Source of the DNA: Selaginella moellendorffii
Lineage: Eukaryota > Streptophyta > Lycopodiopsida > Selaginellales > Selaginellaceae
Direction of reading: 5' to 3'
NCBI RefSeq assembly: GCF_000143415.4
Contig: NW_003314283.1
Location: 196,752-260,751 of the forward strand
Length of the DNA: 64,000 bases
Positions within the stretch are counted from its first letter, which is position 1. Each line of letters opens with the position of its first letter. Below, in pieces: positions 24,431 through 36,608 of the stretch. The position numbers and the translations under genes were made by a program. The notes below the pieces were generated by a model. The model searched no databases. It worked only from the letters and a program-made list of their open reading frames with translations, and was not told where the DNA came from.

Positions 24431-26314
24431 TGTAAGCGACTAAATTTTCCATTCTACTTTAGTCACTTAACCACACCTCTGACCACTTGGAGGAGTCTCA
24501 TTCACAACCTCCATAAGTCCAATCCAGGACTTGGGACTTGCTAGCCCCGAGAATAGCATCCATGCCACTCAACATTTGCGCTTGGTCCAAGTGCTCCACG
24601 TGTCCGATCCCATGACCGACACTCAAAGGTACCACCGACATAGCAGCCCGTTACGCTAAGGCCATGCCCAATCACCTTTGCCACACTGGTAGTCCAATAC
24701 CACTTGCATCACCGTCTTGGCTCTCCAAGACTAGGCAAACCATCCGTGAGTGGTCATCTCAGATCCACTCCTTAGCATCCTTAGGATGCCCACCGACAAG
24801 GGGAATAGCCTTCCCCAATATCCCTCTGTCAGTCCCCACTAAGTCCCTTTCTGCCCCTGGCCGTGTTTGCCAACACTGCCACTGGATCGAGACCCACAGG
24901 CCCGACCACTAAGTCCCACGGTCCTCTGGGACTTCCTCACCACATGACTGTGTCCTTGGTCACTACCCCAGAGGACTGCTCCTCTTCCTTTCCACAGTCT
25001 GGGCCTTTGGGACAACATTTCGGAACACCGTGGCCTTACGCGAGCCACTTGGGTACTCTCCTCGCCTTCTGCCCTTGGGTGCTCTAGCCATGGGCTTAGA
25101 GCGGGTTCCGTTGAGCCACACCAGGTATCCAAGTAGGTAGTGCCACCCACACTTGGACTGGGAGCATCGGCCAGTCAATCTCCCGGGGGAACTAGAGCCG
25201 GCTCTTGAACACTTCACCAAGCTACCCCGCTTGTCGGTCCGTGTTCACTCTAGTCTTGGACTTCCCAGTGGGCAGCTCATCACCCAACACTGGGTCCGGC
25301 CTTCCTAGGCCAAACTGGCCTTTCCTGGCCAAATTGGCTCCACTGCAGTCCTCCCCCTACTATACTTTTGGAGCTCACCAAACCCCCCAGGGTCTGGGAG
25401 ACGAACGCTTTGGGCTTTCACCCTCTCAGGCTCCGGACTCGGACTCGGACTCGGACTCGGACTCGGATTCGGATTCGGACTTGGACTCGGGCTCGGCCTC
25501 GGTCTCGGCCTCGGCCTCGGTCTCGGTCTCGGTCCCGATCTCGGTCTTGGTCTCGGTCTCGGTCTCGGTCCCGGTCTCGGTCTCGACTTCAGACTCCATC
25601 TCGGACTCAATCTCGGACTCCATCTCGGACTCCATCTCGAACTCCATCTCGGGTCCATCTCGGGTCCATCTCGGACTCCATCTCGGACTCCATCTCGGAC
25701 TCCATCTCGGGTCCATCTCGGACTCCATCTCGGGTCCATCTCGGACTCCATCTCGGCGTCCATTTCGGGTCCATCTCGGACTCCATCTCGGGTCCATCTC
25801 GGCGTCCACTTCGGACTCCAACTCGGGTCCATCTTGGGTCCACCTCGGACTCCACTTCGGACTCCATCTCGGACTCCATCTCGGGTCCATCTCGGCGTCC
25901 ACTTCGGACTCCAACTCGGGTCCATCTTGGGTCCACCTCGGACTCCACTTCGGACTCCATCTCGGGTCCATCTCGGACTCCACTTCGGACTCCAACTCGG
26001 GTCCATCTCGGACTCCACTTCGGACTCCAACTCGGGTCCATCTCGGACTCCACTTCGGACTCCAACTCGAGTCCATCTCGGACACTCCCACGTGTCATGT
26101 GTTGGTCCTTTTGGGTCCCTTTTTGGAGCCTCGCCTTTTGCTCGCTTCGTGCTTGTTCCTCGAGCACTTCGTTGGGAGTTCCACTCCCGCTCTTGACTTT
26201 TCAAGTCGGGGCTTTTGGTCCAAACGTGTTACACTCATTTGGCTCTCGCTTCGGCCACTACCATGTGGCGCCCTTCCGGCTCCACTTTGGGGCCTAGGGA
26301 TTTTGTGTCTCACA
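24431..26314 (-). repeat. Alpha 3' LTR
   Basis: 1,884 bp, TG..CA ends. It is about 50 bp longer than its partner, mainly in the simple-repeat block. Nearly identical to 30414-32246 elsewhere. Confidence 0.95.
25430..26085. repeat. GGACTC/GGTCTC hexamer and ACTCCATCTCGG-type minisatellite in alpha LTR
   Basis: On the plus strand, tandem CGGACT and CGGTCT hexamers run from about 25434 to 25590. They are followed by 11-12 bp units alternating between GGACTCCATCTC and GGGTCCATCTC to about 26080. The periods are multiples of 3 or near it and stop-poor on both strands, which creates several overlapping 200-400 codon open frames. I regard these as non-coding. Confidence 0.95.
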
Positions 26315-29300
26315 ACTCCACCACCCATAGACGAAGTTCGATGTCCTCATCGAACGGTGAACCATTTTATAAAGTAACACCTGCATGTGTTACCATTTCC
26401 ATCCTTGGCGCGTAGCCAATATTTGTCAATGGTGTGACATTGAAGGCTCACCATGCCTTCTCCATATTCGTCAATGGTTGGACATTGAAGGCTCACCATG
26501 CCTTTTGCATATCCTCTAAGGAGGGTAGTCTCTCCAACTTAGAGACTGATTGGACCACATATAATGGTTCTCTCCTTTTATTGGTTTAGTTCTCGCTAAA
26601 CCTCTTAGAGACCCTTCTCTAAGTCAATCCCACTACTCCTTCTCGAGTAGTCTCAATTTCCATCGATATAGCCTTTGCACTTTGGAACTTTGAATTTTGA
26701 CTTCTTGGAGTCAATTTCCTAGGTGTCTCCGACACCTTGCCTTGCACCTTTTGTGCAACTCCACTTCCCATCCTAGGAAGTTCTCTACTCGAGGGCACCA
26801 TCATCCTTTCTTCTATTTCGTGCCAAAGTTCTAATTATCATGCTTTGTGCTAGGGCTGTTCATGGCCCTATCATTTGGCTACCTTACCGCTCCCTCCCTT
26901 GGAGCTTCCACTTTCGCCAAATCGGAGCATTTCGGAATCCCTCCTTGGAAACACACTTCCTTTCCCGCAACTTGTTAGTGTCCAACACATTAGTGTTCCT
27001 CGCCTAACTTTGTCACTTGGATTCCTTCCAAGGGATTCCACGGCCCTATCTTGGCCACTCATCTTTTGCTTCTATCCGTTGATTGTTGCACCAAGCAACA
27101 TCGAATCTCTACCTCCCTCCTTGAGGTATTGTTTCGGTTCCATAGCAAAGACTCTTCTTTGCCAAGTCCGGAGGATGTTCACCCCTAGTACGTCTCTTTA
27201 GCATCTTCTGCTATGGGCTCTATCCACGGCCCAACTTCGTGACCCTCCCATGGGTCTTTTATAGAGACTACTTTCCTCGGACTCACTATGCCATCGCACG
27301 GACATAGTTTATTTCCCTTAGGTGCTCTTCCCACTTGGTCATCACGACCAAGCCACACCACCTTAAACAGTTCAATTTCAACATTTTGAACCAGGAACTT
27401 CATTCCTTAGCCAACCAAGGACCTTGTCCTTATCTGGCCATAAGATCGCATAGTGATCTCACCTTGGCACCTTAACAGAGTTGCCAAGAGGTACTTGGTC
27501 TTCTAGACCTCCAAGTTGTTGACTATAACCCCGGGGGCATCCCCCACACTTGGCGGTGCACCCAAGCCAGCCCTTACGGCCAAGGTTCATAGCAACTGAG
27601 ATTAGGTGTCCCCATCTCACTCACCACGACCTTGGTGCCACTTGCACTAAAGCATTCAAGTTAGATGTGCTGAGCTTTCACACTAAGCAATCTAACCGTG
27701 CATCACGACTCCGAGGCATCCCTCGCTTGGCGGTGTGCCCAAACCAGTCTCCCCACTGAGAGTCCATGACCACCGAAATATGAGTGTCCTCATATTCCAA
27801 ACCATCACCACGCCCTAGTGATTTGGGACTCGAACCCAAGCACTAGAGGGTCGGGACTCGAACCCAACCTCCGTATATGCATCTACGGACGGCATCACAC
27901 AAGATGCCTGGCGTGACTCCCCACGCCGGTGCACCAACTTATTTTTAAAGCGCGCTACAGATCACAGCTTAGGAACCTAGTTCCTCCACACTGCCAAGTC
28001 CTCTCACTTGACATGTCTGTGATCATGCATGGACTCTTCCATGCTCGGCCCCATGGCTCACCCTTTTTGAAGTTATCACCTTCAACTAGGGTATTTGTTC
28101 CCCCGACGTGCCAATCTCGCTTGGCAAGTCCTCTGACCACTGTAACATGGTTCCTGCATAAGTGTGAAGGTCCTTGACCATCGACTTTCGTTCAAAGCCC
28201 TCTCTTTGAACACTCGGGAACTACTTCCCTAACCTTGATAGCTTTGCCTCATGGCAAGCTTCAAGACCACGCTTCTGCTGCGCCACTCTGATTTCGTGCG
28301 TTCCATGAACCATTTACACTTGGCCTTTCTAGGTACTAAGCTACCTAGAATCGTCTTTGGGAACCTTGAAGGAACTCTGTCCCTCAGCTTGCTAAGGCCT
28401 CCCTTTTTTGCAAGCCTTCCAAATGCCACATAGTCTAACATGGACAATTCCATAACTTAGACTCTCCATGGCATCACGGTTGCTAGCGGCAACACCCTTG
28501 AGCCCCCACTTGATTCTCCACTCCCAGCTGGCATAACCAACCTTGGTTATGCCCTTTGATTCCTACGGTTCGGTTCTATCCCCTTACTTCTTGCTTTTTG
28601 GCTTCACACCTTTCCTTTGGTCATTCTCCTCCAGACCAGGAGGATAGCTTTGCACTTTCTATCATGCTTTAGCAAGTATTCTTAGGGATGAACCTACCCA
28701 ATAGCCTAGGGAGTGGTTCCTCAATCCGGGTATGCTCACCTTATAATCCCACACACTGGGATTACATTGTTGCTTATGGGCCTTTACATGCCCATCATTA
28801 GCCTTGCCAAAATTCCATTTTTGGCTTTGTCCAACTCGGGTAGACAGTCCTCTCCTGTCTCCGCAACCTTGGACATTTGGATAGCACCTTCTATCCATCA
28901 TTCGCTAGGGACTTAGTCCCTTGGGCTTTATCCATTGCCCTCGCGACATCAAACACCACCTTCTGGTGTTCTAGAGTGTTCGGGTGTCCCAATGATGGCT
29001 TTCTTGACAATGAGTATTTCCTTTTATGACATTGACTTACTATATCGCAACACAAGCAACTTATCCCCCGTAAGGGTATATCCAACTTCCCTATGCTATT
29101 AAGAAGTCTTGGGTAGCTACCTTCTACCCGTGTAACCAGTTATTTTGCACCTCTTGCTTAGTTGCCTCATAGTTGTCAAGTCCTACAACTCATTGCTGGT
29201 GCTTCCACACCTCCATCATTATCTGGGTCACCACACTCCAACTGCATGCTCTGCAGCTTAGGCTATGCTATTCCCATTTCCATTGGGATTCCTTTGGCAA

Positions 29301-30413
29301 GGGGTTCTCATGAACCCACCAACATAGCCTCAAGGTATCACACCTTGGCACATTTGGTGTTTCCACACCATCGGCTCCACGAGCCTACCTCTGTGACATT
29401 TCCCCTTCGTGTCTAAGTCTTTGCCAAGACCAACACCGCTCTTTCTCATGCCAACCATCCGTTAGCACTGCACCATAGAGGTCACACACAACTTTATGTC
29501 AAAGTTGTTTTCTTCTGGGAACACCTTTCCCATAACTTTAGCATGACACATTTTGCCATTGATGAGATACCCTCTGTTCTCATCTTTGGATCCTATGATC
29601 CCCCCCCATCCTTTGTGGGGTACAACACACCTTAGTCCAAATGCTTCCATCAGTCCTTTTAGGACCATCCGTTAACTCTACTTGAGTCATCCAGCAGTTT
29701 TGGACTTAGTTAATCCATAGACCCGTAAGGTCCTACTTGTGAGGCACTAGCTCACTGGAATACACTTCTTGCATTCCTGTCCTACTCAAAAGGACTATTT
29801 TCACAAGTGTTACTCCGACACTTGATTTTGTTCTCTGGGGGCAACCTTTGCCCCTTAGGACTACTTGTCCATGTGATGAGAACACCAACTCATCCACTTA
29901 ATACACCCCCAACTCCTGGGGTTGTTCCAGCATTTATTAGAGGTAGCCCCGGCTACCTTTTCAAGGACTTGAGTCCTCTTCCGTATTTGACCTCCCACAG
30001 TCATTACTTCTGGTCTCACATTCATGAGCACCAACCTCAACTATATGAGGAAAATCTTGTGACTCCTTTATTGCTTTGGAGTCTTTATCTTTCCCGTGAT
30101 CCCAACTGTAGTTGTTTACCACAACTACATTAGCCAGTTTGCTAAGTCAAACGCTCATCTAGATCACATCCTCAACTCTTTGAGGAAAACCATATACTGT
30201 TCCCAAGATCCCAAAGTCGTTCCATTATTGGCCCTTTTCTATCCACCACCTCGTCTACAAGTTCACACATGAACTGTAATGGAGAGCCATGTCTTCCCGA
30301 CTTGCTACTCCTCAAGGATAGACCCACTCCTCGGACCTTCCGATGCCAACACTAGTGGTGATATACTTGAGCACCAATAAAAGTCGGACTAAGGAACAGC
30401 TCCGATACCAAGT
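26315..30413 (-). other. Alpha element internal region, no coding capacity seen
   Basis: About 4.1 kb between the LTRs. In element sense it starts with the PBS and ends with a purine tract. No gag zinc knuckle, protease, RT or integrase motif is visible. Two copies of GGGTTCGAGTCCC (complement of 27825-27837 and 27853-27865) occur 28 bp apart. The rest is unremarkable mid-GC sequence. Confidence 0.75.
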
Positions 30414-31523
30414 TGTAAGCGACTAAATTTTCCATTCTACTTTAGTCACTTAACCACACCTCTGACCACTTGGAGGAGTCTCATTCACAACCTCCATAAG
30501 TCCAATCCAGGACTTGGGACTTGCTAGCCCCGAGAATAGCATCCATGCCACTCAACATTTGCACTTGGTCCAAGTGCTCCACGTGTCCGATCCCATGACC
30601 GACACTCAAAGGTACCACCGACATAGCAGCCCGTTACGCTAAGGCCATGCCCAATCACCTTTGCCACACTGGTAGTCCAATACCACTTGCATCACCGTCT
30701 TGGCTCTCCAAGACTAGGCAAACCATCCGTGAGTGGTCATCTCAGATCCACTCCTTAGCATCCTTAGGATGCCCACCGACAAGGGGAATAGCCTTCCCCA
30801 ATATCCCTCTGTCAGTCCCCACTAAGTCCCTTTCTGCCCCTGGCCGTGTTTGCCAACACTGCCACTGGATCGAGACCCACAGGCCCGACCACTAAGTCCC
30901 ACGGTCCTCTGGGACTTCCTCACCACATGACTGTGTCCTTGGTCACTACCCCAGAGGACTGCTCCTCTTCCTTTCCACAGTCTGGGCCTTTGGGACAACA
31001 TTTCGGAACACCGTGGCCTTACGCGAGCCACTTGGGTACTCTCCTCGCCTTCTGCCCTTGGGTGCTCTAGCCATGGGCTTAGAGCGGGTTCCGTTGAGCC
31101 ACACCAGGTATCCAAGTAGGTAGTGCCACCCACACTTGGACTGGGAGCATCGGCCAGTCGATCTCCCGGGGGAACTAGAGCCGGCTCTTGAACACTTCAC
31201 CAAGCTACCCCGCTTGTCGGTCCGTGTTCACTCTAGTCTTGGACTTCCCAGTGGGCAGCTCATCACCCAACACTGGGTCTGGCCTTCCTGGGCCAAACTG
31301 GCCTTTCCTGGCCAAACTGGCTCCACTGCAGTCCTCCCCCTACTATACTTTTGGAGCTCACCAAACCCCCCAGGGTCTGGGAGACGAACGCTTTGGGCTT
31401 TCACCCTCTCAGGCTCCGGACTCGGACTCGGACTCGGACTCGGACTCGGACTCGGATTCGGACTCGGACTCGGGCTCGGGCTCGGTCTCGGCCTCGGCCT
31501 CGGTCTCGGTCTCGGTCCCGATC

Positions 31524-31571
<48 letters not shown>

Positions 31572-32246
31572 CCGGTCTCGGTCTCGACTTCGGACTCCAT
31601 CTCGGACTCAATCTCGGACTCCATCTCGGACTCCATCTCGAACTCCATCTCGGGTCCATCTCGGGTCCATCTCGGACTCCATCTCGGACTCCATCTCGGA
31701 CTCCATCTCGGGTCCATCTCGGACTCCATCTCGGACTCCATTTCGGGTCCATCTCGGGTCCACCTCGGACTCCATCTCGGACTCCATCTCGGACTCCATC
31801 TCGGGTCCATCTCGGACTCCACTTCGGACTCCAACTCGGGTCCATCTCGGGTCCACCTCGGACTCCACTTCGGACTCCATCTCGGACTCCATCTCGGGTC
31901 CATCTCGGACTCCACTTCGGACTCCAACTCGGGTCCATCTCGGACTCCACTTCGGACTCCAACTCGGGTCCATCTCGGACTCCACTTCGGACTCCAACTC
32001 GAGTCCATCTCGGACACTCCCACGTGTCATGTGTTGGTCCTTTTGGGTCCCTTTTTGGAGCCTCGCCTTTTGCTCGCTTCGTGCTTGTTCCTCGAGCACT
32101 TCGTTGGGAGTTCCACTCCCGCTCTTGACTTTTCAAGTCGGAGCTTTTGGTCCAAACGTGTTACACTCATTTGGCTCTCGCTTCGGCCACTACCATGTGG
32201 CGCCCTTCCGGCTCCACTTTGGGGCCTAGGGATTTTGTGTCTCACA
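30414..32246 (-). repeat. Alpha 5' LTR
   Basis: 1,833 bp, the partner of 24431-26314, with its own simple-repeat array at about 31417-32010. Followed in element sense by the PBS. Confidence 0.95.
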
Positions 32247-32966
32247 CCAAAGAGTGATGGAACTGAACCACGGAGCAACTCCCGAGCATATAGCCCAAGG
32301 AGCGAAGGGACAGGAGCTTGGAGCGACTTGGAACAGTCCTGGAGCAACCAGCATCCCAATGCCAGGACTAGCACGCAAAATGGAGCCAAATGGAGTCTGG
32401 TGCTATTTCGGCATACCGGTGGTCTAACGCAAGGACATGGGTACTCTACCAACTAGCATGGAATGGAACTTGGGTTTAGACCCAAGCCGGACGTAGAACA
32501 AGGACAGGCACACAAGCGGACACTAGATGAACCCCATTGTGTTCAGGCCGATCTCTATATTTCGTAGATATGCCAAATGAGCTAATCTAGACACTTTCCA
32601 TATATAGCACTTAGGACCGAAATAAGATTAACACAAAGGGCATGATAGCAAGGGTGTTTGGCAGACACGGTAAGCTATCATTTAGCGAATATTGAGGGAC
32701 TAGTCTCAATATCACGGGGGTTCCCAACACTAGCAAGTGCAAGTCAATGAATGAGTTTCTCTAATCAGGTCAAGTATGCTTGACAAATAGCACGTAGGAA
32801 TTCCATCCTTATGCTCATTTGGTCAAGTGCACACGCGATGACCAGTTTCTTAACCAGCTTGAGTGGAGACCATAAAAGGGACTAGCAATACCGACCTCCT
32901 GCCATCATGGCAGTAAGGTAAGGTAAGAGTGTCTGTAAGGACTGGCCGATAGGTAACTTTCAATAC

Positions 32967-33482
32967 AAATAGTTGGTATCGGAGTAAATGGCATGGGTTC
33001 AATTCCCATTGATTAGTGGCTACTTAAAATATAGTATACCCTTGAGCAAAGTATATTCCTACCCCTAAATTTGAAATCGTACGTATTGAGCATCCATGCG
33101 TACGTCCTTCCTCTTGTTTGGAGTATCCATGGACGAAGGTATCCACAATGGGACTATGGTACGGGTGGATGACTAGTTGCCTTATATGGAATAACTGGTC
33201 TACACAATGGAAGGATTGGTAGATTCAGTGAGGAAATGAAGGTGTTGTTTCCCCTTGGCTCAATAGGGGTTGTTAGTTAATAGTCAATGAAGACATTGAC
33301 ATCTCTGAAGGGGGGGTGAGTGTAGCGCATGTGATCATGGGATGAGATTTGGATATACTGTCACCATAGATCTTTGGAACCTTGGAGAATAAATGAGGAT
33401 AAAATAGCCACTAAGGGCTCTCTCATCAAACAATTGCCCCTTTTCTAGTTGGCTTAAGGGGAGAGAGATAAAGTGCGCTACA
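32967..33482 (+). mobile_element. Gamma 3' module (PBS-like site, 350-bp interior, purine tract, 162-bp LTR), plus orientation
   Basis: Starts near TTGGTATCGGAG (32972-32983), a PBS-like site, then GGGTTCAATTCCC (32995-33007). It ends with a purine tract GAAGGGGGGGTGAG directly before the 162-bp LTR 33321-33482 (TGTAGCGCATGTG..GTGCGCTACA). The 5' LTR is absent. The same module occurs in reverse at 55496-56010, inside the composite gamma element. It interrupts beta copy A and replaces the beta LTR end and its purine tract. Confidence 0.75.
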
Positions 33483-36400
33483 ATCGCCGATAAGGAAATG
33501 ACCAACGGAGTCAGCCACCCTTGCTACTCTGAGTGTCACCCAGCTTATAAAAGTGTGATACACCCTTACCCATAGGGACATAGAGAGAGAAGCTAAAGGC
33601 CCCAACCCTCCTGAGCAAAGAAACTAAACCCGTCAATAAGGTTTAGATAGACTACTGTAAATAGGCAGTTAGAGTTGTTTACACAGTCATGCCCTTTTAA
33701 CAGAATAAGGAACACCAACAAAGAGGCGGGTTATGTGACCAGTCGATAGTAGCTACCCCATGACTAGAGATTTCACCATGCACACGAAGTGCCGAAGCCA
33801 GTTTGCCTATACTGGCGCAAAGCCAAAGATCAATAGATGGACAATATCAAAGTCATAGACAATGATATCTTAGAGACGTAATTATCAGTGAATATATCTT
33901 AGTTTAGAACATAAAAGTATTCCAAGTAAGTTATCATCCGATAAACTAGTAGTATAGTATAGGAACCACCAAGATCATCATAATTGGTAGGCATAAGAAT
34001 CACCATCCAACAAAATTCAATAGCAAGGATATCATCAAGGAAACTCAATGATGAAACTTAACTACCAAAGATGGCAGATAGTATGCCAAACAACTTACCA
34101 AAGATAACTCAAAGAACACAAAGTATTATCAACTGGCAAACAAAATGCTCGCGAATGTATCACCCAAAGGAAATAACATTCCAATCTATTAAAACAAACC
34201 TGAGCAACAATCAACAGAACAAAATGAATGTGGTAAGACCAACAAACATAGCGTTCAGGCTAACTATTACACTAGCCAATCTGAATAGATCCCAGTCAAC
34301 AACACCAAGGAACTCAAGTTGCCTAAGCAAGTGTTAGCAATATCCTATCAATATTTCAAACCCAAAAGACCAATCCATAGCAAACCACAAAGTACATGTG
34401 GTATTGTGAAAAGCCAGAAGCCATCAAAGAGAATAACTAACTATCATGAAAGACTATCAATCATCCCATCAAGAAAGAGATGCATAATCATCGTTAAAGA
34501 AGGAATCCACTATCTCGAAGAATGGCAAATCATTCGATATCAACAATAATCAAGCAAATTCTTTTGACAAGGATAATCAATTATCTTAGATTATAGTCAA
34601 TCATCACTAATGATTGTTATATGCAAATAATAACTTCAACATTGAAACTAATAAGCCAAAATGCCTTCCCCAACAACTTCTAACAAATGTACCACAAGTA
34701 TGAAAGCTCAAGGAAGCAAAAACTCGAAAAAGCCTATAGCCAAGCCTTGCCTAACAATGATCACAAGTCGTGTATAAATCAATTTCAATGCTAAAGAAGA
34801 AATCATGGTGCAACCCACAATATCTTCCTCAACACATCCATAAGCCAAACTTCATAATGCAAAGCTAATGAAGAGTATGTCTGCATCAATCCAAAAGCCA
34901 AACATATTGAAACTACGCTCAACAAGTGATCACTAAATGATCCTCCATGAATCCATCTATAGCAAAACATAACTCACTTCATAACAAGCACAAAAAGAAT
35001 CATCAATGATCGATATATCCCAATTCAAATTTAACAAGGATTCAAAAATTCTAATATTGATCACTAACTCTTCTGCTTGTAGAGTTAGCATAGTCTATGA
35101 CTAAATCACTTTTCAAGGAAAAGCTCAAACCTCAACCCCTACTAAACAATCTCGTCTAAAACACAACTAGCTTCACTTGCCACTCAATTCATTTGAACGT
35201 CAATACAGTTGCCAACTAGCAAATGCACAAATGCTAAATAACATAAAGCAACAACTCAAGCATCAACACTATCTCTATCGAGACTAATGAAACTCGACAT
35301 CAATCTTTGAAGAGACATCTCATTTCACTCAAATCTCAACATTAACAATGTCAACGGCAAGACATCACTTCAATGCCATCAACACCATAACAAAGTTAAA
35401 AGAAAGTATGAGTGAATCACCACCCAAAACTTCCTAACAACTAAGCTAACCAAGGTCGAAGATACTTTACTTAGTATCTGAGACCAATTCTTCAGCAAAA
35501 CTTAGTTATAAATAACACTTCCTTAAGGAGTGAATCACCATATCTAAGACTCAATGAAATCCAACACTATGGACTAAATGTAACAAAATGATATCGACAA
35601 AGGAATCGATATGCCAACATGGAAAAGAAACCATGTAAGTTTAACCATACGATCCTTCCCAACACCATTCGGTAAAGCAAGCCTATCACTGCTAAATTAT
35701 CATCGAGTGAAGCAAGTGTCAACAGTCTTTCGACAAAGTTTACAAGCAATCACTAGTTGCAAAGCAACTAACAATCACTCTTTCAACTTGCCTTCATAAG
35801 ACCCAAACACTAAACTCATGCTATTGAGTTATATACTTGTCCAACATGAACTTAATACCTCAAGCATGAGATAAAAGTTTATGGACAAGCATAACTAAAT
35901 AACTACTTGAATCCAACTCAACTGCAATAAGCTCACTAATGCATTTAGCCACTAGCTCTGAGCATGCCTTGAAGACACTAGCTATACATGATTAACACTC
36001 AGTCGAAACTAAGGTGAAGACCATAAGATGGACTCATATTGGTACACAACCTCCTCATAGACAAAGCTATAGTATAGGTACCAACATCTCAACCTAAATA
36101 ACTAAGTTAGACATCACTATCCTCAACCAAAGCGTAGGGCTACCAAGACTAAATCAAGATCAGTGAGAGCTCACTACTATCATAGAATCTTAACGAAATG
36201 CAAGATGCAACCTATCACCAAACATAACGCTACAGAAGAAAGGTGTAAGGGTCACCCTTTTTAGAAAACTATAACAACCACTTTTCTACACCAACTTCAA
36301 ACTCTATCCAACTCAATTGCTTTTGCCCCAAAAATTAGCATCCCTTTTGGGTCGCATCATACAAACTATCTACTAAGCTCTAAGCTAACCAAAGTCAACT

Positions 36401-36608
36401 CTAACCCCTTTCACTAGTTTGTATTGGCTTACGAAAATGGAATGGTATTCGAGCAAAGTGACCGATAGATCAGCCATTGAAAAAGCCTAAGAAAATTTGT
36501 GAAAAAAAATAAAAAAAATTCCCATCCTAGAAAAAGAATGTCTCTCAGTCTAGGAATGCAAATTTTCAAGACTCAACCAACTTCTTCCTACTAACAACTT
36601 CACATAGG

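Larger units (their letters stand above)
24431..32246 (-). mobile_element. Full-length alpha LTR retrotransposon, non-autonomous
   Basis: The two LTRs are 24431-26314 and 30414-32246. In element sense they begin TGTGAGACAC and end CGCTTACA. Exact 5-bp duplications CCAAA flank the element (24426-24430 and 32247-32251). The PBS TGGTATCGGAGC (complement of 30399-30410) lies 3 bp from the 5' LTR and resembles the plant initiator-Met site TGGTATCAGAGC. A polypurine tract GGGTGGTGGAGT abuts the 3' LTR (26315-26326). The element therefore reads right to left. The 4.1-kb interior has no frame longer than about 108 codons and no reverse transcriptase or integrase motif, so it needs helper proteins. 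It is inserted in a beta LTR; other beta copies show the uninterrupted site. The LTRs are very similar outside the simple-repeat region, so this is among the youngest insertions here. Confidence 0.95.
24222..32966 (-). mobile_element. Beta LTR (left LTR of beta copy A), split by the alpha element
   Basis: Begins TGTAGCGCACATGG at 24222, runs to 24430, and resumes at 32252 after the nested alpha element and its CCAAA duplication. It is truncated at about 32966, inside the segment that in other copies ends TTTGCGACA. About 240 bp is also missing near 32515. With the 40128-41215 LTR it would bound a minus-strand beta element. The outer flanks CAAAG(G) and CTAAG are only near-matches as a target duplication. 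Confidence 0.75.

Noticed and set aside
25600-26085. Regular short repeats that could be mistaken for a CRISPR array
   Set aside because: Units of 11-12 bp with no unique spacers, inside a plant LTR.
25205-26377. Open frame of 390 codons (+) with SDSDSD and RTRTRT runs, plus overlapping 299- and 309-codon frames
   Set aside because: Low-complexity translation of the LTR hexamer/minisatellite. It is open in several frames at once, repeated at 31.2-32.4 kb, and spans an LTR end.
29462-30133. Frames of 68-108 codons in the alpha interior
   Set aside because: No gag, protease, RT, RNase H or integrase motif, and no support from repeated copies.
31188-32456. Open frame of 422 codons (+), longest in the window
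   Set aside because: Same repeat artefact in the second alpha LTR. It crosses the LTR boundary into flanking beta sequence, and no domain is present.
32995-33007. Possible tRNA gene suggested by GGGTTCAATTCCC
   Set aside because: Only a T-arm-like element is seen. There is no acceptor stem, D arm or anticodon arm at proper spacing. Reported as a B-box-like motif instead.
34071-34337. 88-codon frame in beta copy A interior
   Set aside because: Not conserved as an open frame in the homologous copies at 51.1 kb and 56.1 kb, so probably chance.
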